Below are positions 1-8,144 of a stretch of 64,000 bases of DNA, one piece after another. A program made the translations under genes and the position numbers. The notes beneath the pieces were generated by a model, which did not search any database, was not told where the DNA came from, and saw nothing but the letters and a program-made list of their open reading frames with translations. Where the stretch lies: positions 1 to 64,000 of the forward strand of contig NZ_SGIM01000006.1 in the NCBI RefSeq assembly GCF_004208515.1, given 5' to 3'. This DNA is from Acinetobacter halotolerans. Lineage in GTDB: Bacteria; Pseudomonadota; Gammaproteobacteria; Pseudomonadales; Moraxellaceae. Each line of letters begins with the position of its first letter. Position 1 is the stretch's first letter.

Positions 1-12
1 GGCTTTAGCCAT
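1..12 (-). CDS. tuf: Elongation factor Tu, first four codons only
   Basis: Only the start codon and three codons (Met-Ala-Lys-Ala) lie inside the window; the rest runs off the left edge. The identification rests on position directly after fusA in a str operon, on the N-terminus typical of EF-Tu, and on a good ribosome-binding site (AAAGGAAG) eight bases before the ATG. EF-Tu delivers aminoacyl-tRNA to the ribosome. There is a 93-base gap to the fusA stop, with no obvious terminator, so it is probably co-transcribed with rpsL-rpsG-fusA. Confidence 0.85.
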
Positions 13-105
13 GATGATCTTCCTTTATAAACTGCTCATGAGGGTCACCCATGAGCACTTGGTTTTTTAACTAAATTTTAGTTGGGTAATATAATAATCG
101 AAAGA

Positions 106-2244
106 TTACTCGTCGTCACCTTTTTTACCGCCAGTCTGGAACTTAGCGATGATGCCTTCAGCCACGTTACGTGGAGTTTCAGCGTATTTAGCGAATTCCA
201 TAGAGTAAGTCGCACGACCTTGAGACATAGAACGCATTTGAGTCGCGTAACCAAACATCTCAGCAAGAGGAACTTCTGCTTTAATTGCTTTTGTTCCACC
301 AGGAAGATCGTCCATACCTTGAACCATACCACGACGACGGTTTAAGTCACCCATGATATCGCCCATGTAGTCTTCTGGAGTTTCAACTTCAACTTTCATG
401 ATTGGTTCAAGAAGGATCGGATCAGCTTTCATGAAACCATCACGGAAAGCGTAAGAACCCGCCATTTTGAACGACAATTCATCAGAATCGACATCATGGT
501 AAGAACCGTCGAATAATGTCGCTTTGATACCCACAACAGGGTAACCAGCCAATACACCATTCTTCATACGTTCTTGAATACCTTTATCAACTGCGCCGAA
601 GAATTCTTTAGGTACTACACCACCAACAACTTCTTCAACGAATTGGTATTCTTTACCAGCTTCTTCAACATCAAGCGGTTCAAGACGTACATATACGTGA
701 CCAAACTTACCTTTACCACCAGTTTGACGTACGAATTTACCTTCTTGTTCAACAGACTTTTTAATCGTTTCACGGTAAGCAACCATTGGTTTACCAATGT
801 TCGCTTCAACACCGAATTCACGCTTCATACGGTCAACGATGATGTCAAGGTGAAGCTCGCCCATACCAGCAATAATGGTTTGACCAGATTCTTCATCTGT
901 ACGAACGCGGAACGATGGATCTTCTTTAGCCAAACGACCTAAAGCAATTGACATTTTTTCTTGGTCAGCTTTAGTTTTTGGTTCAACAGCCAATGAAATT
1001 ACTGGCTCTGGGAATTCCATACGCTCAAGTGTAATGATGTTTTTCTCATCACATAATGTATCACCTGTGGTAACGTCTTTAAGACCTACACACGCTGCGA
1101 TATCACCTGCACGGATTTCATCAAGATCTTGACGTTCGTTCGCGTGCATTTGCACGATACGACCGATACGCTCACGCTTAGATTTAACTGGGTTATAAAC
1201 CGGATCACCTTGTTTAAGAACACCAGAGTAAACACGTACGAATGTTAAGTTACCTACGAACTTATCGTTCATGATTTTGAACGCAAGTGCAGAGAACGGA
1301 ACATCATCAGATGCTTCACGAGTCGCTTTAGTTTCAGCTTTATCGTCAAGGATACCTTCGATCGCTTTAACTTCAGTTGGTGATGGCAAGAATTCAATAA
1401 CAGCATCCAACATACGTTGAACACCTTTGTTTTTGAATGCAGTACCACAAAGCATTACTTGGATTTCAGACGCTAATGTACGAGCACGTAAACCTGCGAT
1501 GATCTCTTCTCTAGAAAGCTCACCCTCTTCAAGGTACTTGTCCATTAACTCTTCAGAAGCTTCAGCAGCAGCTTCGACCATGTTAGTACGCCATTCATTA
1601 GCAGTATCAACTAAGTCAGCTGGGATCTCACCGTATTCAAACTGCATACCTTGAGAAGCTTCATCCCAAATGATAGCTTTCATTTCGATCAGGTCAACAA
1701 CACCTGCGAATGTATCTTCAGCACCAATTGGCACAACGATTGGCACAGGATTACCGCCCAAACGTGTTTTCATTTGCTCAACAACACGGAAGAAGTTTGC
1801 ACCAGTACGGTCCATCTTGTTCACGAATGCTAAACGAGGCACTTTATATTTGTTCGCTTGACGCCATACAGTTTCTGACTGAGGCTGTACACCACCAACT
1901 GCACAGTAAACCATGCACGCACCGTCAAGAACACGCATAGAACGTTCAACTTCAATCGTGAAGTCTACGTGTCCCGGGGTGTCAATTACGTTAATACGGT
2001 GTTGTGGGAATTGCTTACTCATGCCAGACCAGAAACAAGTCGTTGCAGCAGAAGTAATGGTAATACCACGCTCTTGCTCTTGTTCCATCCAGTCCATTGT
2101 TGCTGCACCGTCGTGTACTTCACCAATTTTGTGAGATACACCTGTGTAGAACAAAATACGTTCAGTTGTAGTTGTTTTACCTGCGTCAATGTGCGCAGAA
2201 ATACCGATGTTACGGTAACGAGTAATAGGGGTTTGGCGAGCCAT
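106..2244 (-). CDS. fusA: Translation elongation factor G
   Basis: A 712-residue EF-G, close to the usual length of about 700. It is the ribosomal translocase GTPase, which also takes part in ribosome recycling. The P-loop AHIDAGKT lies at residues 17-24, the switch II motif DTPGH follows near residue 95, and the guanine-specificity motif NKMD near residue 148. The C-terminal domains IV-V are complete (for example [16 protein letters not shown]). It is the third gene of the str operon rpsL-rpsG-fusA-tuf, 178 bases after rpsG. The C-terminus ends in a lysine, glycine and acidic tail (GGKKGDDE). Nothing is broken; identity is certain from sequence. Confidence 0.99.
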   Translation of the reverse strand: MARQTPITRYRNIGISAHIDAGKTTTTERILFYTGVSHKIGEVHDGAATMDWMEQEQERGITITSAATTCFWSGMSKQFPQHRINVIDTPGHVDFTIEVERSMRVLDGACMVYCAVGGVQPQSETVWRQANKYKVPRLAFVNKMDRTGANFFRVVEQMKTRLGGNPVPIVVPIGAEDTFAGVVDLIEMKAIIWDEASQGMQFEYGEIPADLVDTANEWRTNMVEAAAEASEELMDKYLEEGELSREEIIAGLRARTLASEIQVMLCGTAFKNKGVQRMLDAVIEFLPSPTEVKAIEGILDDKAETKATREASDDVPFSALAFKIMNDKFVGNLTFVRVYSGVLKQGDPVYNPVKSKRERIGRIVQMHANERQDLDEIRAGDIAACVGLKDVTTGDTLCDEKNIITLERMEFPEPVISLAVEPKTKADQEKMSIALGRLAKEDPSFRVRTDEESGQTIIAGMGELHLDIIVDRMKREFGVEANIGKPMVAYRETIKKSVEQEGKFVRQTGGKGKFGHVYVRLEPLDVEEAGKEYQFVEEVVGGVVPKEFFGAVDKGIQERMKNGVLAGYPVVGIKATLFDGSYHDVDSDELSFKMAGSYAFRDGFMKADPILLEPIMKVEVETPEDYMGDIMGDLNRRRGMVQGMDDLPGGTKAIKAEVPLAEMFGYATQMRSMSQGRATYSMEFAKYAETPRNVAEGIIAKFQTGGKKGDDE

Positions 2245-2281
2245 GATGTCTTACATTCCTAAATGTTATATTTAAAACAGG

Positions 2282-2304
2282 GCGCATCAATGACATTGAT
2301 GCGC
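2282..2304 (-). terminator. Hairpin between rpsG and fusA (attenuator or processing site)
   Basis: A perfect 9-base-pair stem GCGCATCAA/TTGATGCGC with a five-base loop lies 38 bases before the fusA start. No U-run follows on the minus strand, so it is not a standard intrinsic terminator. It may be an mRNA processing or stabilising element, or part of translational control of fusA. The stem is seen directly; the role is inference. Confidence 0.45.
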
Positions 2305-2422
2305 ACGAATATTCAAGCAGGCAACTTAAATACCCGCAAAGCCTCCACTTTGATAGAGAGCGATGTTGAATCGAGCTACTGTACACATGAATATTCTCCT
2401 GATTAGGGACTGTTTTATCCGT

Positions 2423-2893
2423 TTAGAAACGGTAGTGAGAGAAGGCTTTGTTGGCTTCAGCCATACGATGCACGTCTTCACGTTTTTTGATCGCAGCACC
2501 TTTACCTTCAGCTGCATCAAGCAACTCACCAGCAAGACGTAAAGCCATCGTTTTTTCAGAACGCTTAGCAGCAGCATCTACTAACCAACGCATTGCTAAG
2601 GCAGTACGACGGGATGGGCGTACTTCCATAGGTACTTGATAAGTAGCACCACCAACACGGCGTGCTTTTACTTCGACCATAGGACGAACTTTCTCAAGAG
2701 TAGTCTCGAAAAATTCAACTGGATCTACTTTGTTTTTTTCTTGAACACGTTCTAAAGCACCGTAAACGATACCCTCAGCAACAGATTTTTTACCATCTTG
2801 CATTACGTGGTTCATGAATTTAGCGATTGTTTGGCTGCTAAATTTTGGATCTGGAAGGATCTCACGAGCAGCGACTACGCGACGTCTTGGCAT
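2423..2893 (-). CDS. rpsG: 30S ribosomal protein S7
   Basis: A 156-residue S7, the normal length. S7 nucleates assembly of the 3' domain of 16S rRNA and forms part of the tRNA exit site. The N-terminus ([18 protein letters not shown]) and the conserved core ([22 protein letters not shown], here [18 protein letters not shown]) are clear. It is the second gene of the str operon, 160 bases downstream of rpsL. In Escherichia coli S7 autoregulates by binding the rpsL-rpsG intercistronic mRNA; a possible counterpart structure lies at 2912-2952 just before this gene. Confidence 0.99.
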   Translation of the reverse strand: MPRRRVVAAREILPDPKFSSQTIAKFMNHVMQDGKKSVAEGIVYGALERVQEKNKVDPVEFFETTLEKVRPMVEVKARRVGGATYQVPMEVRPSRRTALAMRWLVDAAAKRSEKTMALRLAGELLDAAEGKGAAIKKREDVHRMAEANKAFSHYRF

Positions 2894-2911
2894 TTTAATA
2901 CACCTAATAAT

Positions 2912-2952
2912 ATGACACTTCAGGATAATCCAGCAGTTTGTACAAGTGTCAT
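2912..2952 (-). promoter_or_regulatory. Inverted repeat in the rpsG leader
   Basis: Nine-base arms ATGACACTT (2912-2920) and AAGTGTCAT (2944-2952) are separated by 23 bases in the rpsL-rpsG intercistronic region, 18 bases before the rpsG start. By analogy with the E. coli str operon, where S7 represses translation through an intercistronic structure, this is a candidate S7 feedback site. The repeat is seen; the function is inferred. Confidence 0.35.
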
Positions 2953-3053
2953 GTACTCTACGCTGGCCTTACTATACGTCGCTTGAATTACAAATCTATG
3001 AAGAATTCAAACAAGCGAAACGCTAAAGGATTGCTTGTGCGAGCTTCCTAGAA

Positions 3054-3428
3054 TTACTTCTTAGGACGCTTCGTACCGTATTTAGAACGTGACTGGTTAC
3101 GATCTTTAACGCCAGCACAGTCTAAAGAACCACGAACGGTATGGTAACGTACACCTGGTAAGTCTTTAACACGACCACCACGGATAAGAACAACACTGTG
3201 CTCTTGTAAGTTATGACCTTCACCACCGATGTAGCTAGATACTTCAAAACCTGAAGTCAAGCGAACACGGCAAACCTTACGCATTGCTGAGTTTGGTTTT
3301 TTAGGTGTAGTCGTGTAAACACGTGTACATACACCACGACGTTGTGGACAAGCCTTCAACGCAGGAACTTTTGATTTTTCAATCAAAGTTGTACGACCCT
3401 TACGGATCAACTGATTTGTTGTTGCCAT
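3054..3428 (-). CDS. rpsL: 30S ribosomal protein S12
   Basis: A 124-residue S12, standard size, a decoding-centre protein and the first gene of the str operon. The conserved [19 protein letters not shown] segment and the [19 protein letters not shown] segment are intact. The two lysines whose substitution gives streptomycin resistance in other bacteria (in PKKPNS and in [11 protein letters not shown]) both have the wild-type identity, so there is no sign of a classical rpsL resistance allele. A strong promoter lies about 60 bases upstream. Confidence 0.99.
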   Translation of the reverse strand: MATTNQLIRKGRTTLIEKSKVPALKACPQRRGVCTRVYTTTPKKPNSAMRKVCRVRLTSGFEVSSYIGGEGHNLQEHSVVLIRGGRVKDLPGVRYHTVRGSLDCAGVKDRNQSRSKYGTKRPKK

Positions 3429-3491
3429 TTGGCAATTCTCCCGTTATTAAACAACCTCAAAAAGAAAAACACCTCTTTTCAAGGGCACACA

Positions 3492-3520
3492 ATTGTAAGC
3501 CAAGAAGCACAAATGGTCAA
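3492..3520 (-). promoter_or_regulatory. Sigma-70 promoter of the str operon
   Basis: On the minus strand, TTGACC (3520-3515) is followed by exactly 17 bases and TACAAT (3497-3492). The expected transcript start is near 3484, about 55 bases upstream of the rpsL ATG. It is a close match to the consensus in the place expected for a ribosomal operon. The -35 box is part of the inverted repeat at 3512-3550. Confidence 0.8.
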
Positions 3521-3550
3521 CATTGCAATACACAGCAAATGTTGACCATT
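3512..3550. repeat. 12-base inverted repeat over the str promoter -35 box
   Basis: Perfect arms AATGGTCAACAT (3512-3523) and ATGTTGACCATT (3539-3550) are separated by 15 bases. The left arm holds the -35 box of the rpsL promoter. It could be an operator for a dimeric regulator or a remnant duplication. No known regulator motif is recognised. Confidence 0.6.
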
Positions 3551-3597
3551 CTTAGAATTAAATTGTTTTTTGAAGTTATAAATAGATCTTCAAAAAA

Positions 3598-4947
3598 TTA
3601 ACTATGTTTCGTAGAAGCAGGCTCTATATCAATGGTTTTTTGCTCACCCACAACCTCTTGATCTTCATCCACAAACAATTCATTTTGCTCTACTTTTAGA
3701 GCAGGTTGTTGTTCACTATGCTCATGCTCTACAACATGTTGCTCAGCAAGTTGTTGGATACCCTCCTCTACTTGCTCATGATTTTGTGTTTGCGTTCGCG
3801 CTTCTTCTTTCAGTTGAACTGTTACGTTGGTAATCACATTATTTTTCACATCATCTGATACGATCGCTTGATGTGATCCTACTCCAGCAGCATTCAGTAA
3901 CTTTGGACTGGCCTTTTTCAACAAAGCTTCAGCTTTATAATAAGCATCTAAAGGTGAAATCTTCTCAGTGGGATGTTCATTTAAATAGAAACGCGCTGCG
4001 CCAAAGACCGATTGAGATTTATGTCCAACATCTTCCAAAAACTTCCAACTATAAAAACCGCCCAATGCAGCACCCGCAACTGGCGTTAGCTTTCCGATCA
4101 TGGAAACCTGAGGAATATGATTTAGCCAGCCCCATTTAAACTGCCCCTCTTCATCCACCAACCATTTTTTAACAAGCTCAACATCATTATTTGAGCCTAA
4201 GAGTTGTTGAAATTGCTGCAAATCATGTGTTTCCAGCATCGATTTAAGTGCTTTTAAAGCGAGTAATAATGTCTGTTTCTCGGCAACTATACCCAAATCA
4301 ATTTCTTTAAAAATAAAAGCAACAACGTCTTGATCAACTTCTTCTGTTAGATCAAATCCATGAGAGCGACCTGTTTGATAAATGGTTCTAAGGGCCAAAA
4401 CGATTGAAGCAGGAATATCAACAGCAGCGCCCCAGATACCGGTAGCGCCTGTCACCACACCTTGAGCTGTAGCCAAGAGCTTATTTTGTTCAATCAGTGC
4501 TTGACTTAAACGCTGTGAGCGCCCCGTATCCTTCGTCAACTCCGCGACTTCTGTTACTCCAGCTTCCTCAAGGATTTTTTCAGTCATTGAGCTATTTGAA
4601 CTAAATTCATTTAGCCACTGAAACAAATAGTCTGAAACTTTTTCACTTAAATCAGGAGATATAAAAGAAGCTACATTATTGACTTTGGTATAATGACGAC
4701 CCAACAGCTGATGCGACAACTTAGGAAATTGCTGGCGCAACATTTGTTGCGGACTTTCATATTTCTCCACCTCAAATGCACTCTTCAAACGCGCATTTCC
4801 TTCAATAACATTGGAGGGATGAAGACCTGCTGTACCTGAAGTCGTTGGGGCAACTTGTAATTTTTGCAATTCTGAACTGAGCTTTTTAGCCACTCCAAAG
4901 GCTTGTGCAAATAAACCCGAAGATGGTTTGTTTTTAGATTTTGTCAT
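3598..4947 (-). CDS. EcsC-family protein
   Basis: A 449-residue protein with a central EcsC-type region (TGATGIWGAAVDIPASIVLA near residue 165, then RTIYQTGRSHGFDL). EcsC was named from the Bacillus ecs locus, and the family has no settled biochemical role. The glycine/alanine-rich stretch and a second one (TPVAGAALGGFYSWKFLEDV, near residue 290) could be membrane-associated helices. The C-terminal 90 residues are rich in Gln, Glu and His and look disordered. I chose the ATG at 4947 because AGAGG lies six bases before it; a TTG one codon earlier is less likely. The gene is alone, divergent from fabB. Confidence 0.8.
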   Translation of the reverse strand: MTKSKNKPSSGLFAQAFGVAKKLSSELQKLQVAPTTSGTAGLHPSNVIEGNARLKSAFEVEKYESPQQMLRQQFPKLSHQLLGRHYTKVNNVASFISPDLSEKVSDYLFQWLNEFSSNSSMTEKILEEAGVTEVAELTKDTGRSQRLSQALIEQNKLLATAQGVVTGATGIWGAAVDIPASIVLALRTIYQTGRSHGFDLTEEVDQDVVAFIFKEIDLGIVAEKQTLLLALKALKSMLETHDLQQFQQLLGSNNDVELVKKWLVDEEGQFKWGWLNHIPQVSMIGKLTPVAGAALGGFYSWKFLEDVGHKSQSVFGAARFYLNEHPTEKISPLDAYYKAEALLKKASPKLLNAAGVGSHQAIVSDDVKNNVITNVTVQLKEEARTQTQNHEQVEEGIQQLAEQHVVEHEHSEQQPALKVEQNELFVDEDQEVVGEQKTIDIEPASTKHS

Positions 4948-4998
4948 CAAGTACCTCTGTTCTATATTCTGTGCATTTCTAGGTAAATACTAGGTTGA

Positions 4999-5028
4999 AT
5001 ACAGATTTATCTCAATGTTTATCTGTAT
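4999..5028. promoter_or_regulatory. Inverted repeat between the EcsC gene and fabB
   Basis: Arms ATACAGAT (4999-5006) and ATCTGTAT (5021-5028) lie in the 290-base divergent region between the EcsC-family gene and fabB. This is a possible operator controlling either gene. The rest of the region is AT-rich with no further structure that I can support. Confidence 0.3.
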
Positions 5029-5237
5029 ACTTTCATCGTGTTTCTGTTCGACCTGACTGATCATTACGAATATTTACACAACCGAAAATAGACATAAAAT
5101 TTGCCATAAGAAATAAAAAACCTTTCTGTTATCATGATGTCATTCACTCATAAGCCGTTTTAATCATTATATTCTCCTCGTTATTGTTTATAGCGATGAT
5201 ATACAAGGCTTAGTATTACCATAAAAGGGATCAGTAA

Positions 5238-6467
5238 ATGAAACGTGTTGTAATCACTGGTATGGGCATCAACTCATGCATCGGTAACTCTTTAGAAGAG
5301 GTCACTCATTCGTTAAAAAATGGAATCTCTGGGACACGTTTTAACCCAACTTATGCCGAACTGAATTTTAAAAGCCATGTCAGCGCAGCCGCAGAACAAG
5401 ATTTTGATGGTATTGACCGCAAAGTAAAACGCTTTATGGGTGTTTGTGCGATGTATGCCTACAATGCTGCAGTAGCTGCTGTTGAACATGCTGGCTTAAA
5501 AGCAGAAGATTTAGGTGATAACCCACGTTATGGTATTGCTGGTGGTAGTGGCGGTGGTTCAACTGCTTCTGTTGTAGAAATGACTGAACTTTTAGAAACT
5601 AAAGGTGCACGTAAAGTAGGTCCGTTCTTCGTACCTCGCAACATGACAAATACCATTACTGCAAACGTTGGTGTTGCATTTAAACTTCAAGGTGTAGCCC
5701 ACTCTATCGCAAGCGCTTGTGCAACGTCTGCTGATGCAATCGGTTATGCATATAACCTCATTGCTTTAGGTAAACAAGATCTTATGCTTGCGGGTGGTGG
5801 TGAAGAAGATCACTGGTCACAAAGTTTATTATTCGACGCAATGGGTGCTTTGTGTTCAAAATATAACGACACACCTGAAACAGCATCTCGTCCTTACTCT
5901 AAAGACCGTGATGGCTTTGTAATCGCAGGTGGCGGTGGTTTCGTAATCCTTGAATCACTCGAACATGCTCAAGCACGTGGTGCAAAAATTTTAGCTGAAG
6001 TTGTTGGCTACGCAGCCAATAGTGATGGTGCGGACATGGTTGCACCAAGTGGCGAAGGCGCTACTCGTTGTATCTTGATGGCACTCGAAGAAGCTAAGCA
6101 ACACGGCGTTGAATCAATCGATTATGTAAATACACATGGTACTTCTACTCCAGCTGGCGACATTACTGAACTTAAAGCAATGGAACGTGCATTTGGTGAA
6201 GGTAAAGTTCCACCTGTAAGTTCAACTAAATCGATGACCGGTCACAGCTTAGGGGCTGCTGGTGTTCACGAAGCAATCTATTCTGTTTTGATGTTACAAA
6301 ATGACTTTATTGCACCGAACATCAATGTCACTGAGCTTGATGAAGGCGCACAAGGTTTCGATATTGTGCTTGAAAAACGTGATGCAAAACTGAATACTGT
6401 GATGAGTAACAGTTTTGGCTTTGGCGGCGTTAATGCTTGCCTTATTTTCAAGAAGTGGGATGCCTAA
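5238..6467 (+). CDS. fabB: Beta-ketoacyl-ACP synthase I
   Basis: A 409-residue condensing enzyme of type II fatty acid synthesis, cytoplasmic, adding malonyl-ACP to acyl-ACP. FabB-type synthases are needed for unsaturated fatty acids. The catalytic triad is visible: Cys161 in SIASACATSADAIG, His300 in VNTHGTSTPAGD, and His336 in KSMTGHSLGAAG with Lys331. The start has an AAAAGGGA ribosome site. The protein resembles FabB more than FabF in the stretch between the triad residues and the N-terminus MKRVVITGMGINSCIG. hemJ follows 32 bases later without a terminator, so both are probably on one transcript. Confidence 0.95.
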   Translation: MKRVVITGMGINSCIGNSLEEVTHSLKNGISGTRFNPTYAELNFKSHVSAAAEQDFDGIDRKVKRFMGVCAMYAYNAAVAAVEHAGLKAEDLGDNPRYGIAGGSGGGSTASVVEMTELLETKGARKVGPFFVPRNMTNTITANVGVAFKLQGVAHSIASACATSADAIGYAYNLIALGKQDLMLAGGGEEDHWSQSLLFDAMGALCSKYNDTPETASRPYSKDRDGFVIAGGGGFVILESLEHAQARGAKILAEVVGYAANSDGADMVAPSGEGATRCILMALEEAKQHGVESIDYVNTHGTSTPAGDITELKAMERAFGEGKVPPVSSTKSMTGHSLGAAGVHEAIYSVLMLQNDFIAPNINVTELDEGAQGFDIVLEKRDAKLNTVMSNSFGFGGVNACLIFKKWDA

Positions 6468-6499
6468 ATCCCACGTGAAATACACACGTAGGATTATCG

Positions 6500-6952
6500 A
6501 TGGATGCACCTTCTGATGCTTTTTTGTGGGTAAAAGCATTACATATTATTGCTGTGGTTTGCTGGTTCGCTGCATTGTTCTACTTACCACGTCTATATGT
6601 TTACCATGCCATGAGTGAAGATGCGATTAGTCACCAACGCTTTGAAGTCATGGAACGTAAGTTGTATCGAGGTATCATGTGGCCATCGATGATCGCCACC
6701 TTAGTGACTGCCCACTTTCTCGTCGAATGGGGTGATGCTACTCGACATTATCATGAAGCACTATGGTTTTATCTTAAAGTCGGTTTAGTCGGACTGTTGG
6801 TGATTTACCATTTTGTGTGTGGTTATTATCGGAAAAAGCTGATTGGCAATGCCCACTACAAATCACATAAGTTTTGGCGCTTCTTCAATGAAATGCCAAC
6901 GCTGCTATTATTTGCTATCATCATTTTAGTTGTCGTAAAACCTCAGTTCTAA
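6500..6952 (+). CDS. hemJ: Protoporphyrinogen IX oxidase, HemJ type
   Basis: A 150-residue integral membrane protein with four predicted membrane segments (about residues 8-27, 52-75, 85-107 and 127-147). HemJ, formerly UPF0093, oxidises protoporphyrinogen IX to protoporphyrin IX in haem synthesis in bacteria lacking HemG or HemY, and Acinetobacter is a known user. The family signature is visible in WFAALFYLPRLYVYH and in KLYRGIMWPSM, which carry the conserved His and Arg residues. AGGA lies seven bases before the ATG. The last five codons and the stop lie inside the terminator hairpin at 6937-6964. Confidence 0.9.
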   Translation: MDAPSDAFLWVKALHIIAVVCWFAALFYLPRLYVYHAMSEDAISHQRFEVMERKLYRGIMWPSMIATLVTAHFLVEWGDATRHYHEALWFYLKVGLVGLLVIYHFVCGYYRKKLIGNAHYKSHKFWRFFNEMPTLLLFAIIILVVVKPQF

Positions 6953-6964
6953 CTGAGGTTTTTT
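6937..6964 (+). terminator. Intrinsic terminator of fabB-hemJ
   Basis: The stem AAAACCTCAG/CTGAGGTTTT is followed by T residues. The hairpin includes the final hemJ codons and its TAA stop, so coding and termination functions overlap. Confidence 0.8.
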
Positions 6965-7025
6965 CTTTAGACTTAATCTTAAAACCCAAATAATTTTTAA
7001 ACACCATTAACCCTAGATTTTCAAA

Positions 7026-7550
7026 ATGTCTAAACTTTGGTATCGATTGACTCAAACATTAAAAGCAAGATTCATTTCTAGTTTGATTGTTTTCTTTAAG
7101 ATAAATGAATTTGCTTATCGCGGACTCACTCAAGCTGAGATTGAGATGGCTCGGCCTGTCTTTGGCAATCTTATCGACTACTCACAAGTGAAAATCTTTA
7201 ATATTCCCTATTTACCTTGGCAGCCCGTCAATATTTTTATTGCGCCGAATGGCAATCTGTTTGTACACCAACAATATTATTGTCCAGATTATTCAATCTG
7301 CTCGATTCATCTAAAAGCAATTTTTATCCACGAACTTGCCCACATCTTGCAGCATCAACAACATACCAATGTCATATTTAAAGGTGCAATTTTACAATTG
7401 GGTTATTATTTAAGCTTTAAAAAATACAATCCCTATCGCTACCAATTTATATCAGGCAAAGCCTTTAATCATTACAACATTGAACAACAAGGTGATATTG
7501 CCCGCGATATTTTTCTGAAGAAAATCCCTAATATTATTCTGGAAAAATAA
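7026..7550 (+). CDS. Small putative zinc metallopeptidase-like protein
   Basis: A 174-residue protein without a signal peptide or clear membrane segment. Its one recognisable feature is an HExxH-type motif, FIHELAHILQHQQH near residue 103, the zinc-binding helix of metallopeptidases, preceded by a region (NIFIAPNGNLFVHQQY) that could form the edge strand. A third metal ligand is not obvious. Similar short HELAH proteins are sometimes annotated as Vgr-related or DUF4157-like, but I cannot assign it firmly. It has no good ribosome site at 7026, is monocistronic and is flanked by terminators on both sides. Function unknown. Confidence 0.7.
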   Translation: MSKLWYRLTQTLKARFISSLIVFFKINEFAYRGLTQAEIEMARPVFGNLIDYSQVKIFNIPYLPWQPVNIFIAPNGNLFVHQQYYCPDYSICSIHLKAIFIHELAHILQHQQHTNVIFKGAILQLGYYLSFKKYNPYRYQFISGKAFNHYNIEQQGDIARDIFLKKIPNIILEK

Positions 7551-7583
7551 AAAGCCCTGTCATTTTATCTACAGGGCTTTTTA
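7551..7583. terminator. Terminator after the HELAH gene
   Basis: Ten-base arms AAAGCCCTGT (7551-7560) and ACAGGGCTTT (7571-7580) are flanked by A and T runs. It can act for the gene on the left and, on the other strand, for the small genes that run toward it. Confidence 0.85.
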
Positions 7584-7605
7584 TTTAAGTAAATCGCAAT
7601 CAACT

Positions 7606-7770
7606 TTACGCAACAGAACCTTTGCGATCTTCAGATTTGAGTTCATGACTATCATCCATTTCAGTCGTAAAATCTATACGCATTGCATCTTTAACAATTG
7701 TACCAACACGTCCTACACCAATTGCTAATCCAAACGCAACGACAGGAAATAAAATTACTGGAACTATCAT
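7606..7770 (-). CDS. Tiny membrane protein, copy A of a three-gene family
   Basis: A 54-residue protein found by translating the minus strand directly. It starts MIVPVILFPVVAFGLA, forms one hydrophobic helix (residues 2-20), then carries the shared GRVGTIV motif and a charged tail (EMDDSHELKSEDRK) that the other two copies lack. The ribosome site AGAGAGGTAAC sits just before the ATG and is repeated before copy C. The two neighbours at 7818-7916 and 7944-8042 share the LFPVVA and VGRxGT core, the same strand and close spacing, which argues that all three are real. Function unknown; a small membrane-inserted accessory or stress peptide is plausible. Confidence 0.65.
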   Translation of the reverse strand: MIVPVILFPVVAFGLAIGVGRVGTIVKDAMRIDFTTEMDDSHELKSEDRKGSVA

Positions 7771-7817
7771 TGTGGTTACCTCTCTAATTTAATTTATAGG
7801 CGACAGCTAAAATCGTA

Positions 7818-7916
7818 TTAATTCGATTCATCTTGCTTTTGCAACATCACTGTCCCGACACGCCCAACAACAATTGCTAAAGTTGCTGCTACCACTGGAA
7901 ATAATATAATTGACAT
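7818..7916 (-). CDS. Tiny membrane protein, copy B of a three-gene family
   Basis: A 32-residue protein made of one membrane helix, MSIILFPVVAATLAIVV, followed by GRVGTVMLQ and a short polar end. CTAAGGAGACG supplies a strong ribosome-binding site six bases before the ATG. It aligns with copy A over LFPVVA..LAI.VGRVGT and with copy C over nearly its full length. It lies 47 bases from copy A and 27 from copy C, consistent with one transcript running leftward from the 8043-8150 region. No known family is recognised. Confidence 0.65.
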   Translation of the reverse strand: MSIILFPVVAATLAIVVGRVGTVMLQKQDESN

Positions 7917-7943
7917 ATTCGTCTCCTTAGAAATTAAACAAGA

Positions 7944-8042
7944 TCAAACTTGTTGTTCTTTATATTGCAATAAAATCGTACCTAAACGCCCAACTACGAT
8001 CGCTAGAACTGATGCAATGATAAGAAAAAATAAAATTGACAT
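7944..8042 (-). CDS. Tiny membrane protein, copy C of a three-gene family
   Basis: A 32-residue protein, MSILFFLIIASVLAIVVGR followed by LGTILLQYKEQQV. One hydrophobic helix ends in the family motif VGRLGT and a Gln/Lys-rich tail. AAAAGAGAGGTAAC precedes the ATG and matches the ribosome site of copy A. This is the promoter-proximal member. The equal length of copies B and C and the conserved arginine and glycine immediately after the helix suggest a constrained fold, possibly as a subunit of a larger membrane complex. Confidence 0.65.
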   Translation of the reverse strand: MSILFFLIIASVLAIVVGRLGTILLQYKEQQV

Positions 8043-8091
8043 ATGTGTTACCTCTCTTTTGTTTATTCACCACATGCTAGGTCTTCACCAT

Positions 8092-8144
8092 AGTGTACAT
8101 GTGTTCACATTGATTAGGATATTAGCAGTGCACGTATGTACACT
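8092..8144. promoter_or_regulatory. Inverted repeat upstream of the tiny-protein genes
   Basis: Arms AGTGTACAT (8092-8100) and ATGTACACT (8136-8144) lie about 50 bases upstream of copy C, with 35 bases between them. This suits a pair of operator half-sites or one looped site. I cannot place a convincing -35/-10 pair. Confidence 0.35.

Noticed and set aside
574..942. 122-codon frame opposite fusA
   Set aside because: Antisense shadow of a strongly conserved gene; Phe/Thr/Asn-rich composition is a codon-reversal artefact.
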